A stretch of DNA of 64,000 bases, taken from the NCBI GenBank assembly GCA_009392275.1, contig VFGV01000020.1, positions 1-64,000 on the forward strand, written 5' to 3'. Both the position numbers and the translations under genes were made by a program. Every line of letters begins with the position of its first letter. The first letter of the stretch is position 1. The notes beneath the pieces are model-generated. The model worked only from the letters and a program-made list of their open reading frames with translations, searched no databases and was not told the DNA's origin. Positions 54,228 through 62,589 of this stretch are shown in pieces. Source of the stretch: SAR202 cluster bacterium. GTDB lineage: Bacteria; Chloroflexota; Dehalococcoidia; Lucifugimonadales; UBA2962.

Positions 54228-54284
54228 AACTTGTTAACAGATCTTCATGGGATGACGAAAATTTAACTAACAGTTAAACAAGTT
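54228..54284. repeat. Long-range inverted repeat AACTTGTT / AACAAGTT upstream of the DICT gene
   Basis: Perfect 8-bp arms at 54228-54235 and 54277-54284. Within the spacer and right arm there is also TTAAC-TAACA-GTTAA. The region has no gene (54222-54412) and probably carries control sites for the DICT gene. Confidence 0.3.
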
Positions 54285-54361
54285 GTAATCATCAGATAAC
54301 AGTAATCATGTTGGTTTATGTTGTACTGGATAGGTGGACTCTCTCACATACGTCGTTTGCC

Positions 54362-54380
54362 TGTCTAAACATCTAAGACA
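54362..54380. promoter_or_regulatory. TGTCT-N9-AGACA inverted repeat before the DICT gene
   Basis: A 19-bp element with 5-bp perfect arms and a 9-nt spacer, 32 nt before ATG 54413 and just after a TTGCCT. It has the same geometry (5-9-5) as the TGACA-N9-TGTCA site beside the photoreceptor gene, with one base different per arm. A common regulator is possible. Confidence 0.4.
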
Positions 54381-54412
54381 ATCATCAAATTTTAAATAAA
54401 GTAGAGAGTATT

Positions 54413-55534
54413 ATGCATTGGGCAATAGAAAAAGAAGATAGAACAGATAGTGATCCAACAGGAGTTGACGGCTTCGTGAAGCGCATGGAGAGTGAGCTTC
54501 GAGGAGACGGACCTCCTATGGAGGGTTTCCACTTCCTTAATACTCCTATGGACATGTTAACGTTCACACGAGAAATCGAGGACGAAATTCGGTCTAGGGA
54601 GCAGGGAGCTGATCTATACGTTGGATTTCAAACAGCTGAAAAGATGATCATTGAGGGCAAGCGGTACCAAAAAATCGATCAGGCTGGGGCTAAGGTAGTC
54701 GCTTTTGGACAGGGGGTACCGCCCGAAACGGTTATCCCTTCCGACATGCAATGGGTAACTCTTGAACGGAGTACAACCGCGCTAGCGAATCAGTGGTACT
54801 TAATTTCCACCAGACCTACACCGATTGGATTTGTAGCATGGGAAACCTCGGCTGAAGACCGGTTCGCCAAAGGAGGACTGTCCGAACCAGGCAAAATGTT
54901 CAAAGGATTTGCTACCAATGACACACGAGTCATAAATGCAATTGTTAGCCACCTGGAAGACTTGAACCAACAAAATCTGTCATTAGAAAGTGCTCGAACT
55001 GCTCTGAAAACGCAATTGAAAACTCCGATAAAAAAGATCATGACGCTAACGGAAAGATCAGAATCAGTTCTTATGAAACTTTTAAGAAGCCAGGCAGCAC
55101 AACTTGCTAATTCTAATGCAGCGGAATTGATTTTATTTGAATTAACTGCTGCATCATACTTGGCAAGCCCGTACCCAGAAGAGGATCGAAGCAAGTGGAT
55201 CCGAATACTAAATGAACGTGACTTAATGCTGTTCGGTCGGTCGCCGATCGCAAAACAGCTAAATCAACTCGAAACCAGTGGAATTTCAGCTGGAGCAATC
55301 CTCCCGACAACTCATGGATTTAGACATCTTGCCGAATGGGCTGAAAAAGAGAATATTGACGTGATTATCATACCTTTTTCATTAGTAGATCCAGGATTAC
55401 TGGAAAGATTGCGTGGATATAGTCTTAGGCAGTTGCTTGAAAACACATCAAAGCAAGTAGTGGTAGTAGATGAAGATGGCACGATGTGGCATGCAAATCC
55501 CGGATCACTTCCTGCTGGCGACCAAGTTGCTTAA
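54413..55534 (+). CDS. DICT sensory-domain protein with C-terminal UspA-like segment
   Basis: 373 residues. The first half (residues ~55-210) looks like a DICT domain, a sensory module often found beside light-signalling proteins: FTREIEDEIRSREQGADLYVGFQTAEKM, RYQKIDQAGAKVVAFGQGVPP, WYLISTRPTPIGFVAWET. A helical linker follows (about 215-270). The C-terminal 80 residues (IDVIIIPFSLVDPGLLERL, QLLENTSKQVVVVDEDG) resemble the end of a universal stress protein. No DNA-binding or kinase domain. Located between the B12 regulator and photolyase, with an operator-like repeat upstream, so likely light-regulated. Confidence 0.75.
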   Translation: MHWAIEKEDRTDSDPTGVDGFVKRMESELRGDGPPMEGFHFLNTPMDMLTFTREIEDEIRSREQGADLYVGFQTAEKMIIEGKRYQKIDQAGAKVVAFGQGVPPETVIPSDMQWVTLERSTTALANQWYLISTRPTPIGFVAWETSAEDRFAKGGLSEPGKMFKGFATNDTRVINAIVSHLEDLNQQNLSLESARTALKTQLKTPIKKIMTLTERSESVLMKLLRSQAAQLANSNAAELILFELTAASYLASPYPEEDRSKWIRILNERDLMLFGRSPIAKQLNQLETSGISAGAILPTTHGFRHLAEWAEKENIDVIIIPFSLVDPGLLERLRGYSLRQLLENTSKQVVVVDEDGTMWHANPGSLPAGDQVA

Positions 55535-55566
55535 TTAAATTATTAGATAACTACCGGATCAAAATA

Positions 55567-57021
55567 ATGACTTATTCAACAAACCCAACAGTAGTATGGT
55601 TCAGACGAGATCTACGTTTATCAGACAACAGAGCTCTAACTGAAGCGGTAACCAAGCATGCTCCTATTCTCCCAATATACATATGGGGATATGAGGGTGA
55701 TTTGACCGCATCAAACAAAACTAGATCAGTTTGGTGGCTTTTAAAGTCTCTTCGAAACCTAGATCATGACTTAAAGTTAGTTGGCTCAAAATTAGTGATA
55801 CTCAAGGGAAACCCTTTAGGTGTTATTTCTAAACTTGCGTATCAAATATCGCCTCGAGCCATATACTGGAACAAAGTCTACGAGCCAAACCGAATATCAC
55901 TCGACAGAAAGATTTCTCTTCGTCTAGATAATCTCAATATAGAACACAGTTCGTTTGAGGGACACCTGTTATGGAACCCGGAGGAAATAAGAAATGTTGA
56001 CGGTGGCCATTACCAAACTTTTACTGCTTTCTGGAATAAAGCAAACAAATTACCTATGTTTGGAGCCAGTTCGCAAAAACCCAATGTTTTACCTATGCCC
56101 TTGTTTGATCACGACAGTATTTCTATAGATGAGCTCGAGAGAAACACGACGGCCAGCAGGAATAAGAACTTAGTAAATTACTGGTCTCCAAGCGAAGATA
56201 GTGCAAACCAACTTTTGGGCAACTTTATCTCAACGAAACTAGAGGTATATGAAAAGACTCGAAACATACCTCACATCAGCAATTCAAAGTTATCACCATA
56301 TATCCACTTCGGCCAGGTAAGCCCTTTTACGATTTGGTCAAGAACTATATCTGAGCTAGAAAACATAGATGCTCAAAATCAATTTTTGAAACAACTTGCT
56401 TGGCGTGACTTTGCCCACTATGTGCTAATCCATAATCCCGGGGCAATCAATAACCCAATCAAACCACAATTTCAGCGGTTTCCTTGGGTAAATGACCCCA
56501 AAGGTTTCAGCTCTTGGAAATTAGGTGAAACAGGTTACCCAATAGTTGATGCTGGTTTGAGGGAACTATCTGAAACTGGATTCATGCATAATCGGGTGAG
56601 AATGGTCGCAGCTTCATTTTTAACCAAACACCTGTTAATTCACTGGAATAAAGGAGCCAGACACTTTGAAGATATGTTGGTTGATGCCGATCTGGCAAAC
56701 AACATTATGGGTTGGCAATGGGTTGCAGGAACTGGAACTGACTCGATGCCTTACTTCCGCATATTTAATCCAACACTTCAAGGAAAACGTTTTGATCCAC
56801 ACGGAAAGTATGTGAAACGATGGATACCAGAACTATCCAAAATTCCGCAAGTTTGGGTGCACCAGCCTTGGCAGAGCCCTGAGAGAACGCTAAGCATGGT
56901 TGGAATTAAATTAGGTAAAACATACCCATTCCCCATTATTGATCACGATATGGCCAGAGTTAGGGCTCTTGACGCATACAAAGTAACGCAATTAACAAAC
57001 AAAGTTAGTCAATTAATTTAG
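55567..57021 (+). CDS. phrB: Deoxyribodipyrimidine photolyase (cryptochrome/photolyase family)
   Basis: 484 residues from ATG 55567; a longer in-frame ORF begins inside the preceding gene but its extra 27 residues are not family-like. The N-terminal antenna-binding domain starts TVVWFRRDLRLSDNRAL. The FAD domain contains KLSPYIHFGQVSP, FLKQLAWRDFAHYVL, GYPIVDAGLRELSETGFMHNRVRM, HWNKGARHFEDMLVDADLANN and NIMGWQWVAGTGTDSMPYFRIFNP, all typical of class I CPD photolyases. It repairs UV dimers using blue light. In other bacteria it belongs to B12-photoreceptor regulons. Confidence 0.95.
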   Translation: MTYSTNPTVVWFRRDLRLSDNRALTEAVTKHAPILPIYIWGYEGDLTASNKTRSVWWLLKSLRNLDHDLKLVGSKLVILKGNPLGVISKLAYQISPRAIYWNKVYEPNRISLDRKISLRLDNLNIEHSSFEGHLLWNPEEIRNVDGGHYQTFTAFWNKANKLPMFGASSQKPNVLPMPLFDHDSISIDELERNTTASRNKNLVNYWSPSEDSANQLLGNFISTKLEVYEKTRNIPHISNSKLSPYIHFGQVSPFTIWSRTISELENIDAQNQFLKQLAWRDFAHYVLIHNPGAINNPIKPQFQRFPWVNDPKGFSSWKLGETGYPIVDAGLRELSETGFMHNRVRMVAASFLTKHLLIHWNKGARHFEDMLVDADLANNIMGWQWVAGTGTDSMPYFRIFNPTLQGKRFDPHGKYVKRWIPELSKIPQVWVHQPWQSPERTLSMVGIKLGKTYPFPIIDHDMARVRALDAYKVTQLTNKVSQLI

Positions 57022-57046
57022 AAAACATTTATAAAGGAGGTCCAAA

Positions 57047-57250
57047 ATGGACAACGAAAAAACAACTTGGATAAATATTGCAGAAGGTCTGTATGAATTT
57101 TTAAATCGCAACCAAACCACAATACAATACACATTCAAAGACATGACGGTTGCTGTTCCACAAGACACTGGCGATAATGCGCCATCTGCCAAATGGCATA
57201 TTGATGGAACGATAAGGGTAAACACTTGGGAAGGCAATGCATCAGAGTAA
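57047..57250 (+). CDS. Small protein of unknown function (67 aa)
   Basis: 67 residues preceded by a perfect AAGGAGG with 6-nt spacing, among the strongest ribosome sites in the window. The sequence (TWINIAEGLYEFLNRNQTTI, YTFKDMTVAVPQDTG, AKWHIDGTIRV) suggests a small beta-rich fold. It overlaps the following gene by 14 nt. No family recognised. Photolyase-adjacent, probably in the same operon. Confidence 0.7.
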   Translation: MDNEKTTWINIAEGLYEFLNRNQTTIQYTFKDMTVAVPQDTGDNAPSAKWHIDGTIRVNTWEGNASE

Positions 57251-57617
57251 TGTGCCTGATCAACTGACAAAGATAGTTCTGTCTGGAATACTCGATGTAC
57301 AAATTGGCAAGGCAACTGCCAAAATTCAAGCAGAGGGAGACGTTATTACAGTTGAGCTGAATAGTTTTTTCAATTGGATTCCGTTGCTAAGATCACCGGC
57401 ATTGAAAACATTATTTCAACTAAAACGATTACCTTCATTCCTTGAAAACCTTGGCATTACAATCAACATTAATCATGGGCGAACTCCGATTGTGTCTATA
57501 GGGTCACGTGTTAATGCAGATAACCAAAACGTAAAAATAATTGGTCCAAATATAGCAATCAATAATTCAATTTGGTGGCTCAGAACTGTATCAAATATCT
57601 TTAAAGGCCAGCTGTAA
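57237..57617 (+). CDS. Hypothetical protein (126 aa), coupled to the preceding small gene
   Basis: 126 residues from ATG 57237 (GTG 57252 is an alternative). It begins within the end of the 67-residue protein and ends one base before the SDR. KIVLSGILDVQIGKATAKIQAEGDV and TININHGRTPIVSIGSRV indicate a beta-sandwich-like protein with a hydrophobic central segment (FFNWIPLLRSPALKTLFQL). No catalytic motif. Its position between photolyase and SDR genes suggests a role in the stress response. Confidence 0.65.
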   Translation: MHQSNVPDQLTKIVLSGILDVQIGKATAKIQAEGDVITVELNSFFNWIPLLRSPALKTLFQLKRLPSFLENLGITININHGRTPIVSIGSRVNADNQNVKIIGPNIAINNSIWWLRTVSNIFKGQL

Positions 57618-57618
57618 T

Positions 57619-59103
57619 ATGAGTAGTTCTCAACAAACTCAGACTGCAAATAAATCAAAACAAATTGTTTTGATCACCGGTGCCACTGGTTATGTTGGAG
57701 GTCGTCTGCTGAAAAGATTGGAGGGTAGAAAACTATCAATTAGATGTATTGCTCGTAATCCTGAGTACCTAATGCCTCGAATCGATTCAAATACCGAAGT
57801 AATTCCAGGAGATGTATTAGACTCACAAACTCTGGGATTAGTTATGAAAAACGTCACAACGGCTTTTTATCTAATTCACGCTATGGGTAAATCGAAAAAC
57901 TTTGAGCACGACGAACTTTTGGGCGCTCGTAATTTTGGATATGCAGCGAAACAAGCAGGTGTAAAAAGAATCATATATCTTGGCGGCATAATAAATCAGG
58001 ATGAACAATTGTCACCGCACCTGAGAAGTCGTAAAGCCGTTGGTGAAGCGCTTAGAGAATCGGGAGTTGAGATTATTGAGCTGAGAGCCTCCATAATAAT
58101 TGGTGCAGGAAGCGCTTCATTTGACATGATAAGAGCTTTAGTTGAACGCCTCCCAATAATGCTGATGCCTAGATGGGTCTCAACACCTGCTCAACCAATT
58201 GGTATTAAAGACGTTCTAGACTACCTTGAGGAATCCATCGAGATTGACACACAAGGGCGAACTATTTTTGAGATTGGCGGCTCTAAAGCTTTGTCATACC
58301 GAAGCATGATGGAAGAGTACGGTTTGCAACGTGGTTTGCGTCGACTGATGATTCCTGTGCCTGTACTGACTCCAAGGCTATCTAGCCTGTGGCTTGGTTT
58401 AGTTACTCCATTGTATGCCAGGGTTGGACGAACTCTGATTGATAGCATAAAACACTCAACAGTAGTTCGTGATCACGCGGCCAGATCTATATTTAAAATC
58501 ACCCCTATGTCACCTGAAGACGCTATTCGCCTTGCTTTAAAACATGAGAGGGAAGAAATAGAGCAAAGTAATTGGGCTGATGCTGTGTCATCATCTGGAA
58601 TTCCAATGCGTTGGGGGGGGGTCCGCCTCGGATCAAGAATAGTAGACATGCGTAAAATTAATGTAAACGCTTCTCGAGAACAAGCTTTTCGGCCAATTAG
58701 GCTAATTGGTGGAGATTCAGGATGGTACTATGGCAACTGGCTATGGCGCCTCAGAGGATGGATGGATCTCCTCGTCGGCGGAGTCGGTCTGCGGAGAGGA
58801 AGAAGATACCCAAACAAGATAACTACTGGAGACTACCTTGACTGGTGGAGAGTGAATCTTTATGAGAAAGATCATCGGCTAGTTTTAGAAGCTGAAATGA
58901 AAACCCCGGGGCGTGCCTGGCTAAGCTTCGAAGTGAAACAAACAAATCAAGGGTGCCAAATTATCCAAACTGCCGCATTTCAACCGGTTGGTTTGCTAGG
59001 TTTGGCATATTGGTATTGCCTGTACCCAATTCATTCTGTGATGTTTAGAGGAATGTTAAATGGTATCGCCAGGCAAGCACTATCACCGGTAACACGAATT
59101 TAA
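57619..59103 (+). CDS. NAD(P)-binding SDR fused to DUF2867 domain
   Basis: 494 residues. The N-terminal Rossmann domain begins VLITGATGYVGGRLLKRL (GATGYVG at 16-22), with STAFYLIHAMG-like and AGVKRIIYLGGII segments of atypical SDRs (NmrA/YbjT-like). The C-terminal ~150 residues are DUF2867-type (WADAVSSSGIPMRWGGVRLGS, SREQAFRPIRLIGGDSGWYYGNWLWRLRGWMD). Proteins of this design are common beside photolyase genes and light/B12 regulators; their substrates are unknown. Starts directly after the preceding stop. Confidence 0.88.
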   Translation: MSSSQQTQTANKSKQIVLITGATGYVGGRLLKRLEGRKLSIRCIARNPEYLMPRIDSNTEVIPGDVLDSQTLGLVMKNVTTAFYLIHAMGKSKNFEHDELLGARNFGYAAKQAGVKRIIYLGGIINQDEQLSPHLRSRKAVGEALRESGVEIIELRASIIIGAGSASFDMIRALVERLPIMLMPRWVSTPAQPIGIKDVLDYLEESIEIDTQGRTIFEIGGSKALSYRSMMEEYGLQRGLRRLMIPVPVLTPRLSSLWLGLVTPLYARVGRTLIDSIKHSTVVRDHAARSIFKITPMSPEDAIRLALKHEREEIEQSNWADAVSSSGIPMRWGGVRLGSRIVDMRKINVNASREQAFRPIRLIGGDSGWYYGNWLWRLRGWMDLLVGGVGLRRGRRYPNKITTGDYLDWWRVNLYEKDHRLVLEAEMKTPGRAWLSFEVKQTNQGCQIIQTAAFQPVGLLGLAYWYCLYPIHSVMFRGMLNGIARQALSPVTRI

Positions 59104-59144
59104 CACTATCCGGGTACTAACCAGAACAAAAAGGATAAACTAAA

Positions 59145-59909
59145 TTGATTAATGAAAAACGTAATTACGTTGTATTTGGAGCTACTGGCACGATAGCTTC
59201 TGCGCTATCAGCAAAACTCAGAGATCAAGGTCACCAATTATTTTTGACTGGCAGGAATACCGATAAAATAAGGACTTTATCAGACTCGTTAAAAAGCCCT
59301 GTGGCGGTATGTGATGCTACCAGCAATGAAGATGTGGCTAAAATAATGGAGCAGGCTCTTGAAGAATTGGGAACTATTCATGGAGTAGTAAACTGTGTAG
59401 GGTCTCTTCTAATTAAGCCCGCTCACCTGACAACTGAAGATGAATGGCAAAATACAATAGATACTAATCTGAAATCAGCCTTTCTAATCATAAGAAATGC
59501 TTCCAAATCAATGATGAGGACAGGCGGCTCCATTGTGTTGTTGTCGTCGGCAGCCGGAAGATATGGAATGTCAAATCATGAAGCGATCGCTGCTTCAAAA
59601 GCCGGTGTTATAGGACTTACAAAATCAGCTGCGTCTACATACGCTTCTCGTGGCATTAGAGTCAATTGCGTCGCGCCAGGATTTGTTGAAACGCAGATGA
59701 CTGCGGAGATTGCGGCAAACGAAACCACTATGCAAGCCATTACCTATATGCATCCGCTAGGAAAAACAGGCACCCCAGTAAATATTGCATCTGCAATAGG
59801 ATGGCTATTGGATGAGGAGCAAAACTGGATTACTGGTCAGGTTATAGGGGTAGACGGCGGCCTTTCAACTGTGCAACCAAGACTAAGAGTCAGCAGCACA
59901 GCAAAGTGA
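59145..59909 (+). CDS. Short-chain dehydrogenase/reductase-family protein lacking the catalytic tyrosine
   Basis: 254 residues from TTG 59145, 9 nt behind AAGGA. The N-terminal loop is FGATGTIAS, and IVLLSSAAGRYG supplies the serine region (S134-S135). The usual YxxxK motif reads IAASK: K152 is present but the tyrosine position (148) is Ile. VNCVAPGFVETQMT and the C-terminal ITGQVIGVDGG are typical of FabG-like SDRs. A proton donor from elsewhere or a non-redox role is possible. In an operon with the DUF2867 SDR (41 nt gap). Confidence 0.85.
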   Translation: MINEKRNYVVFGATGTIASALSAKLRDQGHQLFLTGRNTDKIRTLSDSLKSPVAVCDATSNEDVAKIMEQALEELGTIHGVVNCVGSLLIKPAHLTTEDEWQNTIDTNLKSAFLIIRNASKSMMRTGGSIVLLSSAAGRYGMSNHEAIAASKAGVIGLTKSAASTYASRGIRVNCVAPGFVETQMTAEIAANETTMQAITYMHPLGKTGTPVNIASAIGWLLDEEQNWITGQVIGVDGGLSTVQPRLRVSSTAK

Positions 59910-60084
59910 ACAGAATGATCTCTCTAGTTTTTATTACCAGCCATTAAAAAAAACACCAACACATTCACTACTAATCTACTAAACTAGACAAGAGTTTAAA
60001 CTAAAATAAATTATTCTTTAATCAGTTATATGTTAGAGGTAAAGAGTGTTTGGGCCAATATAAATAGTTTCAACTAAAGTAACT

Positions 60085-60558
60085 ATGAGTAAATCAGAAT
60101 CACAATTCAAAATAAGAAAAGCCACTAATGAAGATATAGATATACTCGCGATTTTTTCGTTAGCGGTGATAAAAGAGGGCGATGGGGTTTCTATACCTTC
60201 TGAACACGTCAAACCCGGAATTGAAGCCGTCCTTAAAGATGAGAGTAAGGGCTTTTATTTGGTAGCTACTGCGGATGACAATTCCGATCCCATCGGATGC
60301 CTTATGGTAACCTTCGAATGGAGTGATGTGAACAATGGCTTTTACTGGTGGATTCAAAGCGTATACGTTGATCCAAAATGGAGGCGCAAGGGTGTATATT
60401 CTGCTTTGCACAACCGAATAATAAAATTAGCAAAATCAACTGCAAACGTCACAAGAATAAAGCTATATGTCCATGAAACAAACATAACAGCGCAAACGAC
60501 ATACATGGCACAAGGCATGAAAGAAGCTCCTCACAAAATTTTTGAATTCTACCTTTAA
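60085..60558 (+). CDS. GNAT-family N-acetyltransferase
   Basis: 157 residues. The acetyl-CoA loop is WRRKGVYSALH (R/Q-x-x-G-x-G/A type), preceded by FYWWIQSVYVDPK and followed by TRIKLYVHETNITAQTTYMAQGM, the standard GNAT C-terminal strand. A convergent paralogue ends 5 nt away. Acyl acceptor unknown. Confidence 0.9.
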   Translation: MSKSESQFKIRKATNEDIDILAIFSLAVIKEGDGVSIPSEHVKPGIEAVLKDESKGFYLVATADDNSDPIGCLMVTFEWSDVNNGFYWWIQSVYVDPKWRRKGVYSALHNRIIKLAKSTANVTRIKLYVHETNITAQTTYMAQGMKEAPHKIFEFYL

Positions 60559-60563
60559 CAGAA

Positions 60564-61025
60564 TTAAATTTTAAATTCATACATAAAATTCGAAGTGTCT
60601 ATCATGCCCAATCTTTTGTAAATTTTTTGCGCATTTAGATTGTCGTCATTTACATGGATCTTTATAGTACAAACATTACCTTTGTCTTTAGCCATCTTGA
60701 TAGTATGTTTGTATAGGGCTTGGAATACACCTTTTCTCCTCCAATTACTATCAACAAACACCTCTTGTATCCACCAGGTGAACGCATTGTTACCTGGATC
60801 CCATTCATATGTAATCATCAGGCAGCCAATAAGGGTTGAATTATCTGATTCTGTGGCAACTAAATACATGCCTTTAGATCGATCTTTGATAGGTGCAGAT
60901 ACTCCAGACAACAGTTTATCTGAATGCACGGACATATCTAATGATTTCCTGAGCAACTCACAAAACTCTGCAAGTTTTTTAGCATCCTCTATGCGAGCTA
61001 ATCGTATAGCAAATTTATTATCCAT
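60564..61025 (-). CDS. GNAT-family N-acetyltransferase, paralogue of the convergent neighbour
   Basis: 153 residues. It shares the line IKDRSKGMYLVATESDNSTLIGCLMI with the neighbour's KDESKGFYLVATADDNSDPIGCLMV, and both have WWIQ-VDxxWRRKGV and the C-terminal Tyr/Gly motif (IYKRLGM). Sequence identity looks about 45-50% by eye. The two genes are tail-to-tail, an arrangement that an inverted duplication would make. The start is ATG 61025. Confidence 0.9.
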   Translation of the reverse strand: MDNKFAIRLARIEDAKKLAEFCELLRKSLDMSVHSDKLLSGVSAPIKDRSKGMYLVATESDNSTLIGCLMITYEWDPGNNAFTWWIQEVFVDSNWRRKGVFQALYKHTIKMAKDKGNVCTIKIHVNDDNLNAQKIYKRLGMIDTSNFMYEFKI

Positions 61026-61101
61026 TGTGTTGTTAGAAATTTATTGTAGAAGATTTTATATAATCAAACAAAGGAATATTCATTATTTACGAAATTAACG
61101 C

Positions 61102-62589
61102 ATGGCAAAAAATAAACATATATACATAATTGGAGCCGGGCCAGGAGGACTAGCCACAGGTATTCTCTTGTCCAAATCAGGTGTAGATATAACTATATTA
61201 GAAAGGTCAAACACTGTAGGAGGTCGAACTTCATCAATATCAGAAAATGGCTTTAAATTCGACCTGGGACCCACATTTTTTCTCTATCCGCAAGCTCTTG
61301 AAAAGATTTTTCAATCCGTTGGTCTTAATCTAATGGATGAAATAGAGATGGAACGACTTGACCCTCAATACAGAATAATCTTTAAATCGGGCGGGCACAT
61401 TGATGCTACAAACGACATAAAACTAATGAGCGATCAAATAAAGAATTTCGCTCCTGAAGATGCAAATGGCTTTAGTAAATTTATGGACGAAAACCGTGAA
61501 AAACTTGTAAAAATGGAACCATGTCTTACTAATCCATTTTTAAATATATTTTCATTAATTTCTCCACGTTTACTAAAACTACTGCCAATGGTTAAACCAA
61601 ACCAAAGCCTTGATACATACTTGAAACGATTTTTTAAAGATCCACGTATAAGACTAGCTTTCAGTTTTCAGTCTAAATATTTAGGAATGTCTCCGTTCGT
61701 ATGTCCTAGTTTATTTTCTATACTTTCATTCATTGAATATGAATATGGTATATATCATCCGACAGGTGGCTGTAATGAAATCACCAAAGTCATGGCGCGG
61801 ATAGCCAAGGAAAATGGAGTTGAAATCAAACTAAACGAGCCGGTCGAAGAAATACTTTTTGATAAAAACAAAGCCACCGGGGTAAGAACAAATAAAGGAA
61901 ATTATAGGGCCGATGCAATAGTGATGAATGCAGATTTCGCACGTGCGGCAAAGACTCTAATTCCAAACAGGAAAAGAAAACGATGGACAGATCAAAAAAT
62001 CAGTAATAAAAACTTTTCGTGTTCGACATTTATGTTGTATCTAGGTATAGAAGGCCTTTATGATGTCCCTCATCATAATATATATATTTCTGAAGATTAC
62101 CAAAGCAATTTAGAAGATATAGAACGTCGGCATGTACTTAGTAAATTACCTTCATTTTACGTTCAAAATGCATGTGTAACTGATCCTTCATTAGCCCCTA
62201 AAGGAAATAGCACTTTATATGTATTAGTCCCAGTATCACATGAACATGAAAATATAGACTGGACCGCAAATACAAGTAGTTATAGAAATCTGATAATACA
62301 AGAGTTAGAAAAGGTTGGGTTTACTAACTTAAAAAATAGAATTATTTATGAAAAAATAATTACGCCTGCAAATTGGTCAAATCAGTACAACATTCACCTG
62401 GGTGCCACTTTTAATTTATCTCACAATTTGAAGCAAATGCTGTATCTCAGACCAAGAAACAGATTTGAGGACTGTGAAGGAATATACCTTGTCGGCGGTG
62501 GAACTCACCCAGGCAGTGGATTACCAGTAATATTCGAGTCTGCTGGAATTACAAGTAAATTGATAGCTGAAGATATCATCTTGAATTAG
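61102..62589 (+). CDS. crtI: Phytoene desaturase (CrtI-type carotenoid dehydrogenase)
   Basis: 495 residues. The FAD-binding N-terminus is IYIIGAGPGGLATGILLSKSG, then LERSNTVGGRTSS and FKFDLGPTFFLYP, a CrtI signature. YHPTGGCNEITKVMARIA and the C-terminal GIYLVGGGTHPGSGLPVIFESA complete the family pattern. It introduces double bonds into phytoene or a related carotenoid intermediate. No crtB/crtE is in the window. Carotenoid genes are the classic targets of B12 photoreceptors, so its presence 8 kb from the regulator is meaningful. Overlaps the end of the convergent UbiB gene by 14 nt. Confidence 0.92.
   Translation: MAKNKHIYIIGAGPGGLATGILLSKSGVDITILERSNTVGGRTSSISENGFKFDLGPTFFLYPQALEKIFQSVGLNLMDEIEMERLDPQYRIIFKSGGHIDATNDIKLMSDQIKNFAPEDANGFSKFMDENREKLVKMEPCLTNPFLNIFSLISPRLLKLLPMVKPNQSLDTYLKRFFKDPRIRLAFSFQSKYLGMSPFVCPSLFSILSFIEYEYGIYHPTGGCNEITKVMARIAKENGVEIKLNEPVEEILFDKNKATGVRTNKGNYRADAIVMNADFARAAKTLIPNRKRKRWTDQKISNKNFSCSTFMLYLGIEGLYDVPHHNIYISEDYQSNLEDIERRHVLSKLPSFYVQNACVTDPSLAPKGNSTLYVLVPVSHEHENIDWTANTSSYRNLIIQELEKVGFTNLKNRIIYEKIITPANWSNQYNIHLGATFNLSHNLKQMLYLRPRNRFEDCEGIYLVGGGTHPGSGLPVIFESAGITSKLIAEDIILN

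Noticed and set aside
54385..55310. Leftward frames overlapping the DICT gene
   Set aside because: Antisense shadows with no ribosome site; the rightward protein has coherent domains.
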